DNA from: an uncultured Verrucomicrobiales bacterium
GTDB taxonomy: Bacteria > Verrucomicrobiota > Verrucomicrobiia > Verrucomicrobiales > Akkermansiaceae
Reading direction: 5' to 3'
Assembly: GCA_937944055.1 (NCBI GenBank)
Contig: CALDZJ010000030.1
Span: 1 to 49,951, forward strand
DNA: 49,951 nt
The position numbers were made by a program, and so were the translations under genes. The notes beneath the pieces were generated by a model. The model did not search any database, had not been told where the DNA came from, and saw nothing but the letters and a program-made list of their open reading frames with translations. Positions within the stretch are counted from its first letter, which is position 1. Each line of letters opens with the position of its first letter. Of this stretch, positions 9,568 through 18,752 are shown in pieces.

Positions 9568-10127
9568 GAGGCGCTGACCCCTTTCTCCTTGCTGCTTTCG
9601 AGCTCTTGAAGCTGGTCCCGTAATTTGGCGGCCTTTTCAAAATCTTCCTCGCTGATCGCGCTTTCTAAGTCGGCTTTCAAATCTGAGAGTTGCGCCTTTA
9701 AGGCTTGTTGTTGTGCGAGGCCAGCGGGCATGTAACCTGCGTGGACTTGGCCCTTGTGCATGGAGGGAAGACGGCGAGCAATCTCGCCCGCGAAAGTGCG
9801 GTAGCAATCAGGACATCCTAAGCGGCCGACTTTTTGGAGATCGGTAAGGGTGAAGCCGCAATTGAGGCACTTCGCGAGGCTGTCGATCGCGGGCAAGCTG
9901 GAGAGATGTTCGTTCCCCTCGCCAGGCTGGCCGCCTGCTAGGATTTCATCTGCCATGAGCATCCCATCCGGATCCGTAATTCCCTTTGCTTCAGCGCACG
10001 TTTCGCAAAGGACGAATTTCTTCAACTTCCCCTCGGCCACTTGCGTGAAAAACACGGTGGCTTTTTCCTGACACGAATCGCACTTCATCAACACGGAAAG
10101 ATTAGCCACTCCCTCTGGGATAGCCAC
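9564..10127 (-). CDS. mcsA: McsA, UVR-domain zinc protein, McsB activator
   Basis: A 187-residue protein with four zinc-ligand CxxC pairs: CDSC, CETC, CLNC and CPDC. The C-terminal UVR motif is SAISEEDFEKAAKLRDQLQE. This is the McsA layout; McsA binds and activates the arginine kinase McsB encoded next. I kept the GTG start at 10127 because a good Shine-Dalgarno (AAGGGAG on the minus strand) lies about eight bases before it. An ATG at 10088 would give the compact MKCDSCQEKAT start and has no visible ribosome-binding site. It is the first gene of mcsA-mcsB-clpC and divergent from the SDR gene across 132 bp. The heat-shock repressor gene ctsR, which leads this operon in Firmicutes, is absent. 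Confidence 0.9.
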   Translation of the reverse strand: MAIPEGVANLSVLMKCDSCQEKATVFFTQVAEGKLKKFVLCETCAEAKGITDPDGMLMADEILAGGQPGEGNEHLSSLPAIDSLAKCLNCGFTLTDLQKVGRLGCPDCYRTFAGEIARRLPSMHKGQVHAGYMPAGLAQQQALKAQLSDLKADLESAISEEDFEKAAKLRDQLQELESSKEKGVSAS

Positions 10128-10259
10128 CGAAAATTCTCCCTTTCCCTCTTCAATCTCCCCTCCTCCCGTGGCTCAGTCACGAGACTTTCCTTTTTACGAA
10201 ACAAAACTATTAAAAGTTCTTAGATCATTTCTTGCCCAAAAGCCCTCTCGCATTACTCT

Positions 10260-11057
10260 ATGAGGCAGATGAAATCAGCTCAGTATCTGGAAGAAATGTT
10301 CGGCCTAAAAGGCAAGACAGCAGTCATCATTGGTGGAACGGGAGAACTCTGTTCCTACATGGCGCTGGGGCTTGCTCAAGCCGGAGCGGAGGTCGTGCTT
10401 GTCGGGCGGAACGAGGAGAAGGCCAATGAGCGCCTGAAAGTGATCGAGGAAGCCGGTGGGAAGGGATATTTTGCTCAGGCCGATTCGAGCGATCGCCAAT
10501 CTCTCAATGAGTTGCTCGATTCTGTCGTCGCGCAATCTGGAAAGGTCGATATCTTGATCAACGGAGCCGGGATCAACTCCCCTAGCCCCTTTGTGGAAAT
10601 CACGGATGAGGAGGCGCTTGAGATTCTCAACGTCAACCTCGTCGGCGTGATGCGGGCCTGTCAGGTCTTCGGCAATTATTTCCTGAGTCGCGATGTGCCG
10701 GCCTCGATCATTAATCTCGGATCAATCTCTGGGATCAATCCCCTTTCACGGGTCTTTACTTACTCAGCCTCGAAGGCGGCCGTCCATAATCTGAGCCGAA
10801 ATCTCGCGCGGGAGTGGGCGGATCGTGATATCCGGGTGAACACGCTGGTTCCCGGATTTTTCCCAGCGGAGCAGAACCGCAAGGTGCTGGATGAATCACG
10901 AGTCGCTGAAATCCTCCGTCACACCCCATCTTCGCGCTTTGGAAATCCGCATGAGTTGATTGGGGCGACTATACTGCTGGCCTCAAACCGGGCTGGGAGC
11001 TTCATCACGGGCTCCGAGATTGTGGTCGATGGTGGCTTTAACTCGATGACGATCTAG
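10260..11057 (+). CDS. SDR-family dehydrogenase, sugar-acid type
   Basis: A 265-residue classical short-chain dehydrogenase/reductase. The NAD(P)-binding glycine motif is [11 protein letters not shown] (about residues 25-35), NGAG follows at 101-104, and the catalytic Ser155, Tyr168 and Lys172 (YSASK) are present. The C-terminus [14 protein letters not shown] is typical. The closest families by feel are gluconate 5-dehydrogenase and fructuronate/mannonate oxidoreductase-type SDRs, so a sugar-acid substrate is likely but not proven. A KDG-type kinase elsewhere in the window would fit such a pathway. The gene stands alone, divergent from mcsA. Its TAG stop overlaps the stop of the convergent ftsB-like gene within one CTAG. 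Confidence 0.8.
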   Translation: MRQMKSAQYLEEMFGLKGKTAVIIGGTGELCSYMALGLAQAGAEVVLVGRNEEKANERLKVIEEAGGKGYFAQADSSDRQSLNELLDSVVAQSGKVDILINGAGINSPSPFVEITDEEALEILNVNLVGVMRACQVFGNYFLSRDVPASIINLGSISGINPLSRVFTYSASKAAVHNLSRNLAREWADRDIRVNTLVPGFFPAEQNRKVLDESRVAEILRHTPSSRFGNPHELIGATILLASNRAGSFITGSEIVVDGGFNSMTI

Positions 11058-11401
11058 TTCCGAATTTCCACGATCGTTTCTCCGGGGATTTGAGCCCGGA
11101 GGGGGTCTCTGGCCCGCGCTTCTAGATAGCGCGGGTTTTTCTTGAGAGCGCGACTTTCATCGTGAAGCTGATCGCGCTTTTTACGCAGAGCTAGCTCGTT
11201 TTGCTCAGCGTCGAGGAGCTCGGTCTCGATCTTTTTAAGCAAGCGGAATTGTGGGATCGCCGGAATGATAAAGGCGGCACAGGTGACTACCACGAAGAGC
11301 CAAAAAACGAATAAAGTGGGCTTCCCGAAGAGGCCGCGAGGCTCCCGATCAGCAGAAAACTCCGCTGACCGATCAGTCGCTGCTCTCTTGCGCCGTGCCA
11401 T
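11054..11401 (-). CDS. FtsB/DivIC-family septum formation initiator protein
   Basis: A 115-residue bitopic protein: a basic cytoplasmic N-terminus ([11 protein letters not shown]), one membrane helix around residues 29-50 ([19 protein letters not shown]), then a coiled-coil periplasmic domain ([20 protein letters not shown]). The conserved-type tail [22 protein letters not shown] resembles the FtsB/DivIC ending (E-x-xAR-x-x-gmv-pGE). The family links early and late divisome proteins with FtsL and FtsQ. It follows eno on the same strand, as ftsB does in many bacteria, but a terminator separates them, so it probably has its own promoter in the 85 bp upstream. The stop codon is shared in a CTAG with the convergent SDR gene. 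Confidence 0.85.
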   Translation of the reverse strand: MARRKRAATDRSAEFSADREPRGLFGKPTLFVFWLFVVVTCAAFIIPAIPQFRLLKKIETELLDAEQNELALRKKRDQLHDESRALKKNPRYLEARARDPLRAQIPGETIVEIRN

Positions 11402-11486
11402 GAGGTGAGCTTATGACAAAAAAATAGTTACTTAGGAAGTCTTAATTATTTGCGGAGAATGAACTCAGGGTTGCTTCGGCCCCATG

Positions 11487-11519
11487 AAAAAGCCGCAAGG
11501 TCAGTCCCTGCGGCTTTTT
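11487..11519 (-). terminator. Rho-independent terminator after eno
   Basis: A perfect 11-bp inverted repeat (AAAAAGCCGCA / TGCGGCTTTTT) with an 11-base loop lies 31 bp past the eno stop. The stem ends in a T-run on either strand, so it could act in both directions. It separates eno from the ftsB-like gene. Confidence 0.9.
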
Positions 11520-11549
11520 GAAGAGATTTAGAAAAGCGGGGCTCTGATC

Positions 11550-12872
<1,323 letters not shown>

Positions 12873-14708
12873 TTAAAATTCGCGGATCGACTTGATCGTG
12901 ACTTCGATGAGTTCCTCGGTGACGGGATCGTGAATTTTCACGCTGTCTTCTACGGCTTTTCCGAGGAGGGCTTGTCCCATTACGGAGAGGTATGAGATGA
13001 TGTGCTCTTCTGGGACGGCATCCCATGCGCCGAGCATCGTGAGTTCACGTTCGCTGCCATCGGCGAGAGTCACCATGACTTTGGTGCCGATATTGACGCT
13101 GCCGGTATCTGCTCCTTTAAAGTCAGTGGGGCGAGCCCGCTCGAGGTCTTTCTCGAGGTCATTCTTACGGGTGTTGAGGACGGTCTGCATCTGCTTGGCT
13201 GCGTGATACTCGAAGTTCTCACGCAGGTCACCGTGTGCACGGGCCGCGGAGATTTCCTTCACGTTTGCCGGAATGCGGTTATTGACGAGATCCTCGTATT
13301 CCGCCTTGCGACGGTCCAGACTCTCGAAGGAGACGATGAGGGTGTCATCGCCCGTTGATTTTGATTCACCAGTGACCATTTCCTGCGTGGCCGGGACTTT
13401 TTTAATGACCCGCGCCATGAGTGACTTCCGGTCAAGGTCAGGGAAGGCTGGGCTAGCAAGAAGTTTCCGAGCAAAGTTCCGCACGTCGTTGATTTCCATG
13501 CCATCGAGGAGATCGGCAACCAGGTCCTTATCGTCTAGGAGGAGGTTTCCGAGGCGGCCACTGCGCCGAGGCCCGTCATCGAGCGAATCTTGCTCCAGAA
13601 CGGTAAGAATGACGGATCCGACGGAGCCATCGAAGACTTTTTCAGCTGCTTTCTTGCGTTCGCGGCAAATCCAAGCGAGAGCATCTGGCCCGAGTGCGTG
13701 GCGAGAGAGCGCCACTTTAATATGGGCGTTGAGCTCCTTGTTTTTCTCTTGCTCACTCAAGAGTTTGGCAATCTCGGAAACTCCGCGTGAGCTGATACGA
13801 CCGAAGACGGCGAGAATCTTTTTCACCCAGTCGTTACCGAAGGCGGCCGGGAAGGCTTCTAGAATCCGCTTGAGACGTGCGGCGGCGACTTGGTTCAAGT
13901 CCTCAGAAAGGTTTCCGTCTGCGACTTGCAGAACTTCGGCCAGTTTTGGCGCATCTGGGGCGATCGACTCCTCTTGCTTGACCTCTTGGGCGATTTCATT
14001 CCGCAGGGAAATTAGCTCAAGTGATTGTGCAGGGGCCAGCTTCATGAGCTTCAAGGCTGCATCGTTGACGATTTCAAAGGCCTTGCCGAGAAGTCCCTCG
14101 GTGGCAGCGACCAGTGGGGCCTCTCGTTGGATTGCTTCTAGCGCTTTGACACGTCCTTTTGGCGTGCGGGCTTGATCGAGGTCTTCCACTAAAGCCTCAC
14201 CGGGTCCGGTGGACTCATCGCGGAGCACGAGAGGATCGGTGCGCTTGGTGGGAACCGAGACACGCTTGCTTTCGCGGAGGGCTTTTTTAGTCTTTTCCCA
14301 CCATTTCTTGTAACCGGGTTCCTCGATGATACTTCCACAAAGCTCGGCATCGAGCTGATCCATCGTCATCTGGCCGCCGCGAGTTGCGATGGTGCGGACC
14401 ACGAGTTCAACGGGGTCCTTTTTTCCTAATTCCTTGAGTTCATCGAGCTGATTGACCTTCTGAGCGCGGACGTCATCAGCCTCGACGTGTTCGGTCTTTT
14501 CAAGGGCTAATTTAAGCCCCATGACCTTATTTTTCTCGGACTCGAAATCGATGGTTACTTTGCCATTAAATAAATCCCAGTCAGTGACGACTCCGCCGCC
14601 GTAGCCTTTGTGGATTCGAAAGGAACCGGGAGCAATTTTTGAGAGTGTCTCACCGACGGCCTCAGTAATTCGGCCCGCCTCCACTAACTTCGCGACATCA
14701 GGATGCAT
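12873..14708 (-). CDS. greA: GreA transcript-cleavage factor with long N-terminal extension
   Basis: A 611-residue protein whose last ~160 residues are a GreA/GreB factor. The coiled-coil tip is GDLRENFEYHAAK (residues 493-505), which retains the acidic pair Asp494 and Glu497 needed to stimulate RNA-polymerase backtrack cleavage. An FKBP-like C-terminal domain follows. About 440 N-terminal residues precede it; they are mostly helical, with a basic segment near residues 25-75 (GSFRIHKGYGGGVVTDWDLF). E. coli GreA is about 158 residues. Long GreA proteins of this general type are known from Chlamydiae and relatives. The extension has no motif I can name. It is cytosolic and lies upstream of eno on the same strand. 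Confidence 0.9.
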   Translation of the reverse strand: MHPDVAKLVEAGRITEAVGETLSKIAPGSFRIHKGYGGGVVTDWDLFNGKVTIDFESEKNKVMGLKLALEKTEHVEADDVRAQKVNQLDELKELGKKDPVELVVRTIATRGGQMTMDQLDAELCGSIIEEPGYKKWWEKTKKALRESKRVSVPTKRTDPLVLRDESTGPGEALVEDLDQARTPKGRVKALEAIQREAPLVAATEGLLGKAFEIVNDAALKLMKLAPAQSLELISLRNEIAQEVKQEESIAPDAPKLAEVLQVADGNLSEDLNQVAAARLKRILEAFPAAFGNDWVKKILAVFGRISSRGVSEIAKLLSEQEKNKELNAHIKVALSRHALGPDALAWICRERKKAAEKVFDGSVGSVILTVLEQDSLDDGPRRSGRLGNLLLDDKDLVADLLDGMEINDVRNFARKLLASPAFPDLDRKSLMARVIKKVPATQEMVTGESKSTGDDTLIVSFESLDRRKAEYEDLVNNRIPANVKEISAARAHGDLRENFEYHAAKQMQTVLNTRKNDLEKDLERARPTDFKGADTGSVNIGTKVMVTLADGSERELTMLGAWDAVPEEHIISYLSVMGQALLGKAVEDSVKIHDPVTEELIEVTIKSIREF

Positions 14709-14794
14709 GTCGCAAGATTGCTTTGAGAGTTCTTCAATAGCAAGACCTGAAGCAAAAAACCTTCAAGATAGTCTTTATTTAAGTTTCGTCAATT

Positions 14795-15505
14795 TCATTC
14801 CTTCGGAGTTTCTTTTTTAGGAATGTCAGGAAGTTCACAATGAGGGGCCTCGCTTGAGGTGATTTCTTGGTTTTCAAGGGTCACCTTCAGGAGTTTGAAG
14901 GAAGCTTGCCATTTCTGCGGGACGAGCTCGCTGAGGTTGTCCTCAGTCACGAGGGCGGAGTAGACATTAGTGCCATCCTCGCTGACCTTGAAGCGCCATC
15001 CTTCTCCTTCTTTTTCTAAGCTAAGACTGGTCTTTTTGACGACGGTCGAGGCACGGCGTTCCCGTTTCTCAAGAAAGGTCATGGCTTCTGGATGCTTAGC
15101 ACGATCTGCGGCGAGGTGAGCCTGCCGAGAGGCCTCGGTTCCTAAGGTGAGCTTCAGGGATTGCAGGCTCCCCTCTCGGAAGAATTGGATTTTTAATTCA
15201 TCGCCGGGGGACTTCTCCCCTAGAAGCACGAGCATTTGGCTCTTGTTGACCAAAATTTGGTCCTCAAATTTCCACCAAAAATCTCCGGCTTTCCCTCCGG
15301 CTTTGGCGAGGGGGCCTCCGGGTGCGACTCGGGCGACCTTCAGGCCCACTCCCTTCCCTAATTTCAAATCAGGCTGGCTGGGATCACCCGCTGCGGGCGA
15401 GGTGATCGAAACACCAATCCAAGGCAATTCCCGCGCGTGGGTGGAATTGACGAGAAGAGAAAGGATGATGATTCTTAGGAAGGCCACAATTGTGAAGATG
15501 GGCAA
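14795..15505 (-). CDS. Exported PDZ-domain protein
   Basis: A 236-residue protein with an N-terminal signal peptide (FLRIIILSLLVNSTHA) and a PDZ-like domain around residues 30-120. The PDZ character is visible in WIGVSITSP at the start and GLKVARVAPGGPLAKAGGKA, GDFWWKFED and GDELKIQFFR further on. The C-terminal half has no recognised domain and ends in a lysine-rich tail. There is no protease triad, so it is a PDZ-only protein that may bind a periplasmic partner. It is the third gene after an ECF sigma factor and a putative anti-sigma factor on the same strand, 18 bp from the latter. That suggests an envelope-stress role, which is inference. Confidence 0.65.
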   Translation of the reverse strand: MPIFTIVAFLRIIILSLLVNSTHARELPWIGVSITSPAAGDPSQPDLKLGKGVGLKVARVAPGGPLAKAGGKAGDFWWKFEDQILVNKSQMLVLLGEKSPGDELKIQFFREGSLQSLKLTLGTEASRQAHLAADRAKHPEAMTFLEKRERRASTVVKKTSLSLEKEGEGWRFKVSEDGTNVYSALVTEDNLSELVPQKWQASFKLLKVTLENQEITSSEAPHCELPDIPKKETPKE

Positions 15506-15523
15506 ATGAACGAGATGGATGAC

Positions 15524-16021
15524 TTAGAATTCGGTCTTGGGGGAATCAATGAGGTGCTGGTCTGTGGTCTCGACCGTGACGATAATTCCCGATTCACGAT
15601 GCTGCACCACTTCTTTAGTGACCTCGGTTTCTTGGACGAGTTCCCGGACTTGACCCTCCTTTGAGACGTAGACTCCGCGGGGCTCCTCGGTCCCAAGCAT
15701 CCAAGTCTCGCGGTCGAGCTGGTCAAAGTCAGCGGCGATGATCTGTTGCGCTTGGCTAAGATTAGAGAGCGGGGCGGTGTTTTGATCTTTGCCAAGATAC
15801 CACCCTCCTCCGAGTCCGAGGGCTAAGGCGACGGAGGCCGCTACGGCTCCCCCGAGCCAAGAGATCCCGAGCGGAGAATTTTGAGGAGTTTTCACAGTCT
15901 CTGCGGAGGTCTCGCAGAGTTCATCAATGAGCTCGTGACAGCGGCCACGGCTTTCCATGCTTTGAGCACGTGGGATGAGCGTCTCGAGTTGTTGTTCGAG
16001 CGATTTGAGTGATTTATCCAT
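15524..16021 (-). CDS. Putative membrane anti-sigma factor
   Basis: A 165-residue protein with a helical, charged N-terminal domain of about 50 residues (LEQQLETLIPRAQSMESRGR, then CHELIDELCET), one membrane helix at roughly residues 53-75 (SWLGGAVAASVALALGLGGG), and an extracytoplasmic C-terminal domain. Its start overlaps the stop of the ECF sigma gene by eight bases. That overlap and the single-pass topology fit a membrane-bound anti-sigma factor. No HXXXCXXC zinc motif is seen, so it is not a ZAS-type factor, and I cannot assign it to a named family. The call rests mostly on position and topology. Confidence 0.6.
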   Translation of the reverse strand: MDKSLKSLEQQLETLIPRAQSMESRGRCHELIDELCETSAETVKTPQNSPLGISWLGGAVAASVALALGLGGGWYLGKDQNTAPLSNLSQAQQIIAADFDQLDRETWMLGTEEPRGVYVSKEGQVRELVQETEVTKEVVQHRESGIIVTVETTDQHLIDSPKTEF

Positions 16022-16547
16022 GGTTCGTTTGTTTGAGATGTTTGAGCTTTTTTTGAAGTTGCTCGAGAGCGTAGCGGTAGCGTGAAGCGGCGGTGTTATT
16101 TGAGATGCTGAGGAGTTTTCCGATTTCCGCGAAAGTGAGACCGCCCCAGATTTTCAGGGTGAGGACTTCGCGCAGTTTGTCAGGGAGGGCATCGACCTCC
16201 TGCCGTAAGATTTCGGCCTCCTCGGTCTCCTCCATGGTGGGATCCAGCCAATGATCTTCTTCTTTTTGAAATTGAATGATTTTTTTGTCCCGTTTTTCAC
16301 GTCGCCCCTTTCGGCGCCCTTGATCTAGGCCGAGATAGCGCATGACGGAGAAGGCGAGAGGGAGATCTGGGGGGCGGTGTCCCCTTTCCTCTTGGTAGCT
16401 CCAGAGCTTGATGAGGGCGTCTTGGAGCAGGTCCTCAGCCTCCTCAGCGCTGTGGCAGCGGGCACGGGCGTAAGCGAGGAGACGTGGCGCGCTTTCATCG
16501 AGCCAGGTCTTCCACTGGGGGCCGAGTTTATCCCTTCTCTGATCCAT
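16014..16547 (-). CDS. ECF-type RNA polymerase sigma factor
   Basis: A 177-residue sigma-70-family factor without regions 1 and 3. Region 2 is visible at about residues 17-75 (HSAEEAEDLLQDALIKLW), a basic linker follows (GRRKGRREKRDKK), and region 4 carries the helix-turn-helix LPDKLREVLTLKIWGGLTFA followed by EIGKLLSISNNTAASRYRYA. Region 4 is expected to contact the -35 element. It is the first gene of a three-gene cassette with a putative anti-sigma factor and a PDZ protein. It lies just downstream of tRNA-Val on the same strand with 68 bp between. The specific regulon is unknown. Confidence 0.92.
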   Translation of the reverse strand: MDQRRDKLGPQWKTWLDESAPRLLAYARARCHSAEEAEDLLQDALIKLWSYQEERGHRPPDLPLAFSVMRYLGLDQGRRKGRREKRDKKIIQFQKEEDHWLDPTMEETEEAEILRQEVDALPDKLREVLTLKIWGGLTFAEIGKLLSISNNTAASRYRYALEQLQKKLKHLKQTNHG

Positions 16548-16615
16548 CGTTCAGCTAAGAGAATGCCTGAATCGTGGGCATTTGTCTCAAAAAAAGTGAA
16601 GTTTTTGCTTGGTGA

Positions 16616-16690
16616 TGGTGGTCGATACTGGATTTGAACCAGTGACATCTTGCGTGTGAAGCAAGCGCTCTACCACTGAGCTAATCGACC
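16616..16690 (-). tRNA. tRNA-Val (CAC)
   Basis: A full cloverleaf on the minus strand: acceptor stem GGTCGAT/ATCGACC, D-loop with AGCTCAGTGGTAGAGC, anticodon stem CTTGC/GCAAG with loop TTCACAC giving anticodon CAC, and T-arm CTGGTTCAAATCCAG. A 3' CCA is encoded after discriminator A. Confidence 0.95.
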
Positions 16691-16734
16691 CCGAGGAAGC
16701 TCACCAGCACTCTCAAATCATGAAGAGCTGCCTT

Positions 16735-16766
16735 AAAAGCAAAGAAGCCCCGGTCTGGGGCCTCTT
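16735..16766 (-). terminator. Rho-independent terminator after tRNA-Leu
   Basis: On the minus strand, AAGAGGCCCC and GGGGCTTCTT form a 10-bp stem (one G-T pair) with loop AGACC at 16742-16766. A T-rich run (TTTGCTTTT) follows. It sits 21 bp after the tRNA-Leu 3' end and before tRNA-Val. Confidence 0.85.
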
Positions 16767-16787
16767 AAAGTGGGAAAGTCAGAGAAA

Positions 16788-16875
16788 TGGTGCTCGAGGG
16801 GGGAGTCGAACCCCCACGTCCGCAATGGACACCAGATCCTTAGTCTGGCGCGTCTACCAATTCCGCCACCCGAGC
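16788..16875 (-). tRNA. tRNA-Leu (AAG)
   Basis: A type II tRNA with a long variable arm on the minus strand. The acceptor stem is GCTCGGG/CTCGAGC with one G-T pair, the anticodon stem is CCAGA/TCTGG with loop CTAAGGA (anticodon AAG), the variable arm includes TGTCCATTGCGGACG, and the T-arm is GGGGGTTCGACTCCCCC. A 3' CCA is encoded. Confidence 0.95.
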
Positions 16876-16951
16876 TTAAGCACTGTTTCTCTGACGGCGG
16901 AGGAAGTAGTCGCCCCTCTCGCCTTTATCAAGAATTACTTTGAAAAAAAAA

Positions 16952-17935
16952 TCACCCTTGCGAAATGGAGACTGAGCGGGTGTAGCGGTAGGCATTTTCC
17001 TCGAGGAATTTTGCCTTATCAACTCGGTTTTGGAAGGGGCTCTTTTTGAGGATTGCGACCCCTTCATCAGAGAGGACGGTGATCGCTAACTCCACGGCCG
17101 CAACGCGCCCGGCAGAGAACTCTGAGCGTGTGTTTAAATTCGGAGCGAGGCCAGATCCGTTGATGGCGAATTTATTCATGACATTGCCCCCTCCTCCGGA
17201 GGACATCACTGGGATGCTGACGGTCGCGTTTTCGCCACTACGGTCTCGATAGTTGATGATGAAGGTCACGGTGAATTCATAGACATTTTCGCACATCAGG
17301 TCTGCGAGATCATTTCCCCCTCCGCGAATGTCGAAGGTTTGCTCAAGATCGTCAGTGCTGCTGACGCCGTTATAGGTTTCATCTGGATTGAGGAGCTTAC
17401 GATAGAGCACGAAGGTTGAGAAATTCTCGCTCTGGTCGCCCCAGACTGGGTCTGCGAAGTCGAGTTGATAAGAGACGACGGAGACGTCCCCTCCTCGGTC
17501 GGCATCGCGGTCCCCGACATTGCCTCCCACTCGTTCCCGGCTCCCAGCATTTCCGTCATAACGATCGGAGGCTGCGGTGTAGAAAATCAGGCGAGCGGCA
17601 TTTGGGCTAGACTCGGCCTCGGGACCTATTCCTTCGTTTTCAGAAGTCGCGAGCAGCCACTGGCTATCATTATTGCCTTGGCGGATGATGATTGACTCGA
17701 GATCTCGGCCTAGCGCGCTGAGCATCGTTTTGGCTTGGCCAGCAGCTCGAATTTCAGTCCGCGCGCCTTTCCAGGCATCGATCGCGGATCCCGTGATGAC
17801 GATGGTCAATGAGACTAGGACGATGGTGATTGTCATTGCAACGAGGAGCTCGGCGAGCGTGAAGCCCTTCGCTCCAGCTGAGGCACCTTTCCCGGTGGGA
17901 GTGCGATGGGAGCCATTTTCACGGGTAATTTTCAT
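16952..17935 (-). CDS. Prepilin-like protein, Verru_Chthon cassette protein C type
   Basis: A 327-residue protein with a type IV prepilin/pseudopilin N-terminus: a basic leader ending in KGFTLAELLVAMTITIVLVS, with the predicted cleavage after the Gly before FTLAE and Glu at position +5. The rest is a soluble extracytoplasmic domain with SALGRDLESIIIRQGN near the N-terminal helix. Domain size, position as third of three consecutive prepilin-like genes and the extended PilJ/PulJ-like helix suggest protein C of the Verru_Chthon cassette, known only from Verrucomicrobiota. The exact letter is an inference. A PulJ-like minor pseudopilin is the general alternative. No secretion ATPase, secretin or prepilin peptidase gene is nearby. 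Confidence 0.7.
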   Translation of the reverse strand: MKITRENGSHRTPTGKGASAGAKGFTLAELLVAMTITIVLVSLTIVITGSAIDAWKGARTEIRAAGQAKTMLSALGRDLESIIIRQGNNDSQWLLATSENEGIGPEAESSPNAARLIFYTAASDRYDGNAGSRERVGGNVGDRDADRGGDVSVVSYQLDFADPVWGDQSENFSTFVLYRKLLNPDETYNGVSSTDDLEQTFDIRGGGNDLADLMCENVYEFTVTFIINYRDRSGENATVSIPVMSSGGGGNVMNKFAINGSGLAPNLNTRSEFSAGRVAAVELAITVLSDEGVAILKKSPFQNRVDKAKFLEENAYRYTRSVSISQG

Positions 17936-17968
17936 AGGTGATTGGTAAAAAGTTTTGGGGCGCTTGCT

Positions 17969-18721
17969 TTATCGGCTTACGGCGAGATTTCGCGAGAAGA
18001 TCGGGCGAAGAAAGTCATCCGGATCAAAGGCCTCGGTGAGGAATTGAAAGGACGTGGTGGGGAGATTATAATATTCAGCTTCGAAGGCGACGACTGCTTC
18101 TGGGTAGGCCTCAGGATCGCTCGAAAAATCTTCCCCTGGATCGTAGGGGTCGACGATCACGCCGGCTCTATCAGAGACGCGCAGTGCCTCGCCCTCGAAA
18201 ATGAGCTGTCTCATTTTGACGAAGAAGACACGGCCTTCCACGACATTGAGATCTTCTTCGAGGAAGGGATCGCTGAGACGCCGGACCATCGGGCGGATGA
18301 TGAAGTCCTCCCCGGCGATGCCGAGCTCACGCGGAGCTGGAACGAGGGTGCCGTCTTCGCGGGTTTCGTCTGGGAGGGCGCGATATTTGTAGACGATGAC
18401 GGTTTGACCAGGTTCCTCTGACTGTGAAATCCACTCGAGCGCTTTGCCGAAGGGATCACCCCGATAGCGCCGTCTTTCTGCGCCCTCTCGGACCACGCTG
18501 AGTTCCCTCTCTAAGCTGGCTTGAAGACGACTGGCTTCATCGGTCGAGAGCGTTTTCTTGATGGTCCGTGCGGCAGGCCCGAAGACTGCAAGGAAGCCAG
18601 TGATCAAGACCACTAGGATCCCCAAGGCGATGACTGACTCGGCCAGAGTGAAGCCCTTAGAGAATTTGCAATCTCTTGAATTCTTGCTGAGAGTGGGCTG
18701 AAATGTGTGTTGTTGGAGCAT
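17969..18721 (-). CDS. Prepilin-like protein, Verru_Chthon cassette protein B type
   Basis: A 250-residue pseudopilin-like protein. The leader ends in SKGFTLAESVIALGILVVLI, giving the Gly-Phe cleavage site and Glu+5. The N-terminal helix continues as FGPAARTIKKTLSTDEASRL, and the mature domain is acidic and soluble. It lies between the other two prepilin-like genes on the same strand, with gaps of about 30 bp on each side, so the three are probably one transcript. I chose the ATG at 18721; a TTG at 18742 would add seven residues. Assignment to protein B of the Verru_Chthon cassette follows gene order and the PulI/PulJ-like leader and is moderate in certainty. Confidence 0.68.
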   Translation of the reverse strand: MLQQHTFQPTLSKNSRDCKFSKGFTLAESVIALGILVVLITGFLAVFGPAARTIKKTLSTDEASRLQASLERELSVVREGAERRRYRGDPFGKALEWISQSEEPGQTVIVYKYRALPDETREDGTLVPAPRELGIAGEDFIIRPMVRRLSDPFLEEDLNVVEGRVFFVKMRQLIFEGEALRVSDRAGVIVDPYDPGEDFSSDPEAYPEAVVAFEAEYYNLPTTSFQFLTEAFDPDDFLRPIFSRNLAVSR

Positions 18722-18752
18722 GACGTGCGTGATGTTTTTCAACTACTAAAAA

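Noticed and set aside
13273-14175. 300-codon plus-strand open frame opposite greA
   Set aside because: Arg/Ser-rich shadow translation antisense to a clear coding frame, with no domain or start signal.
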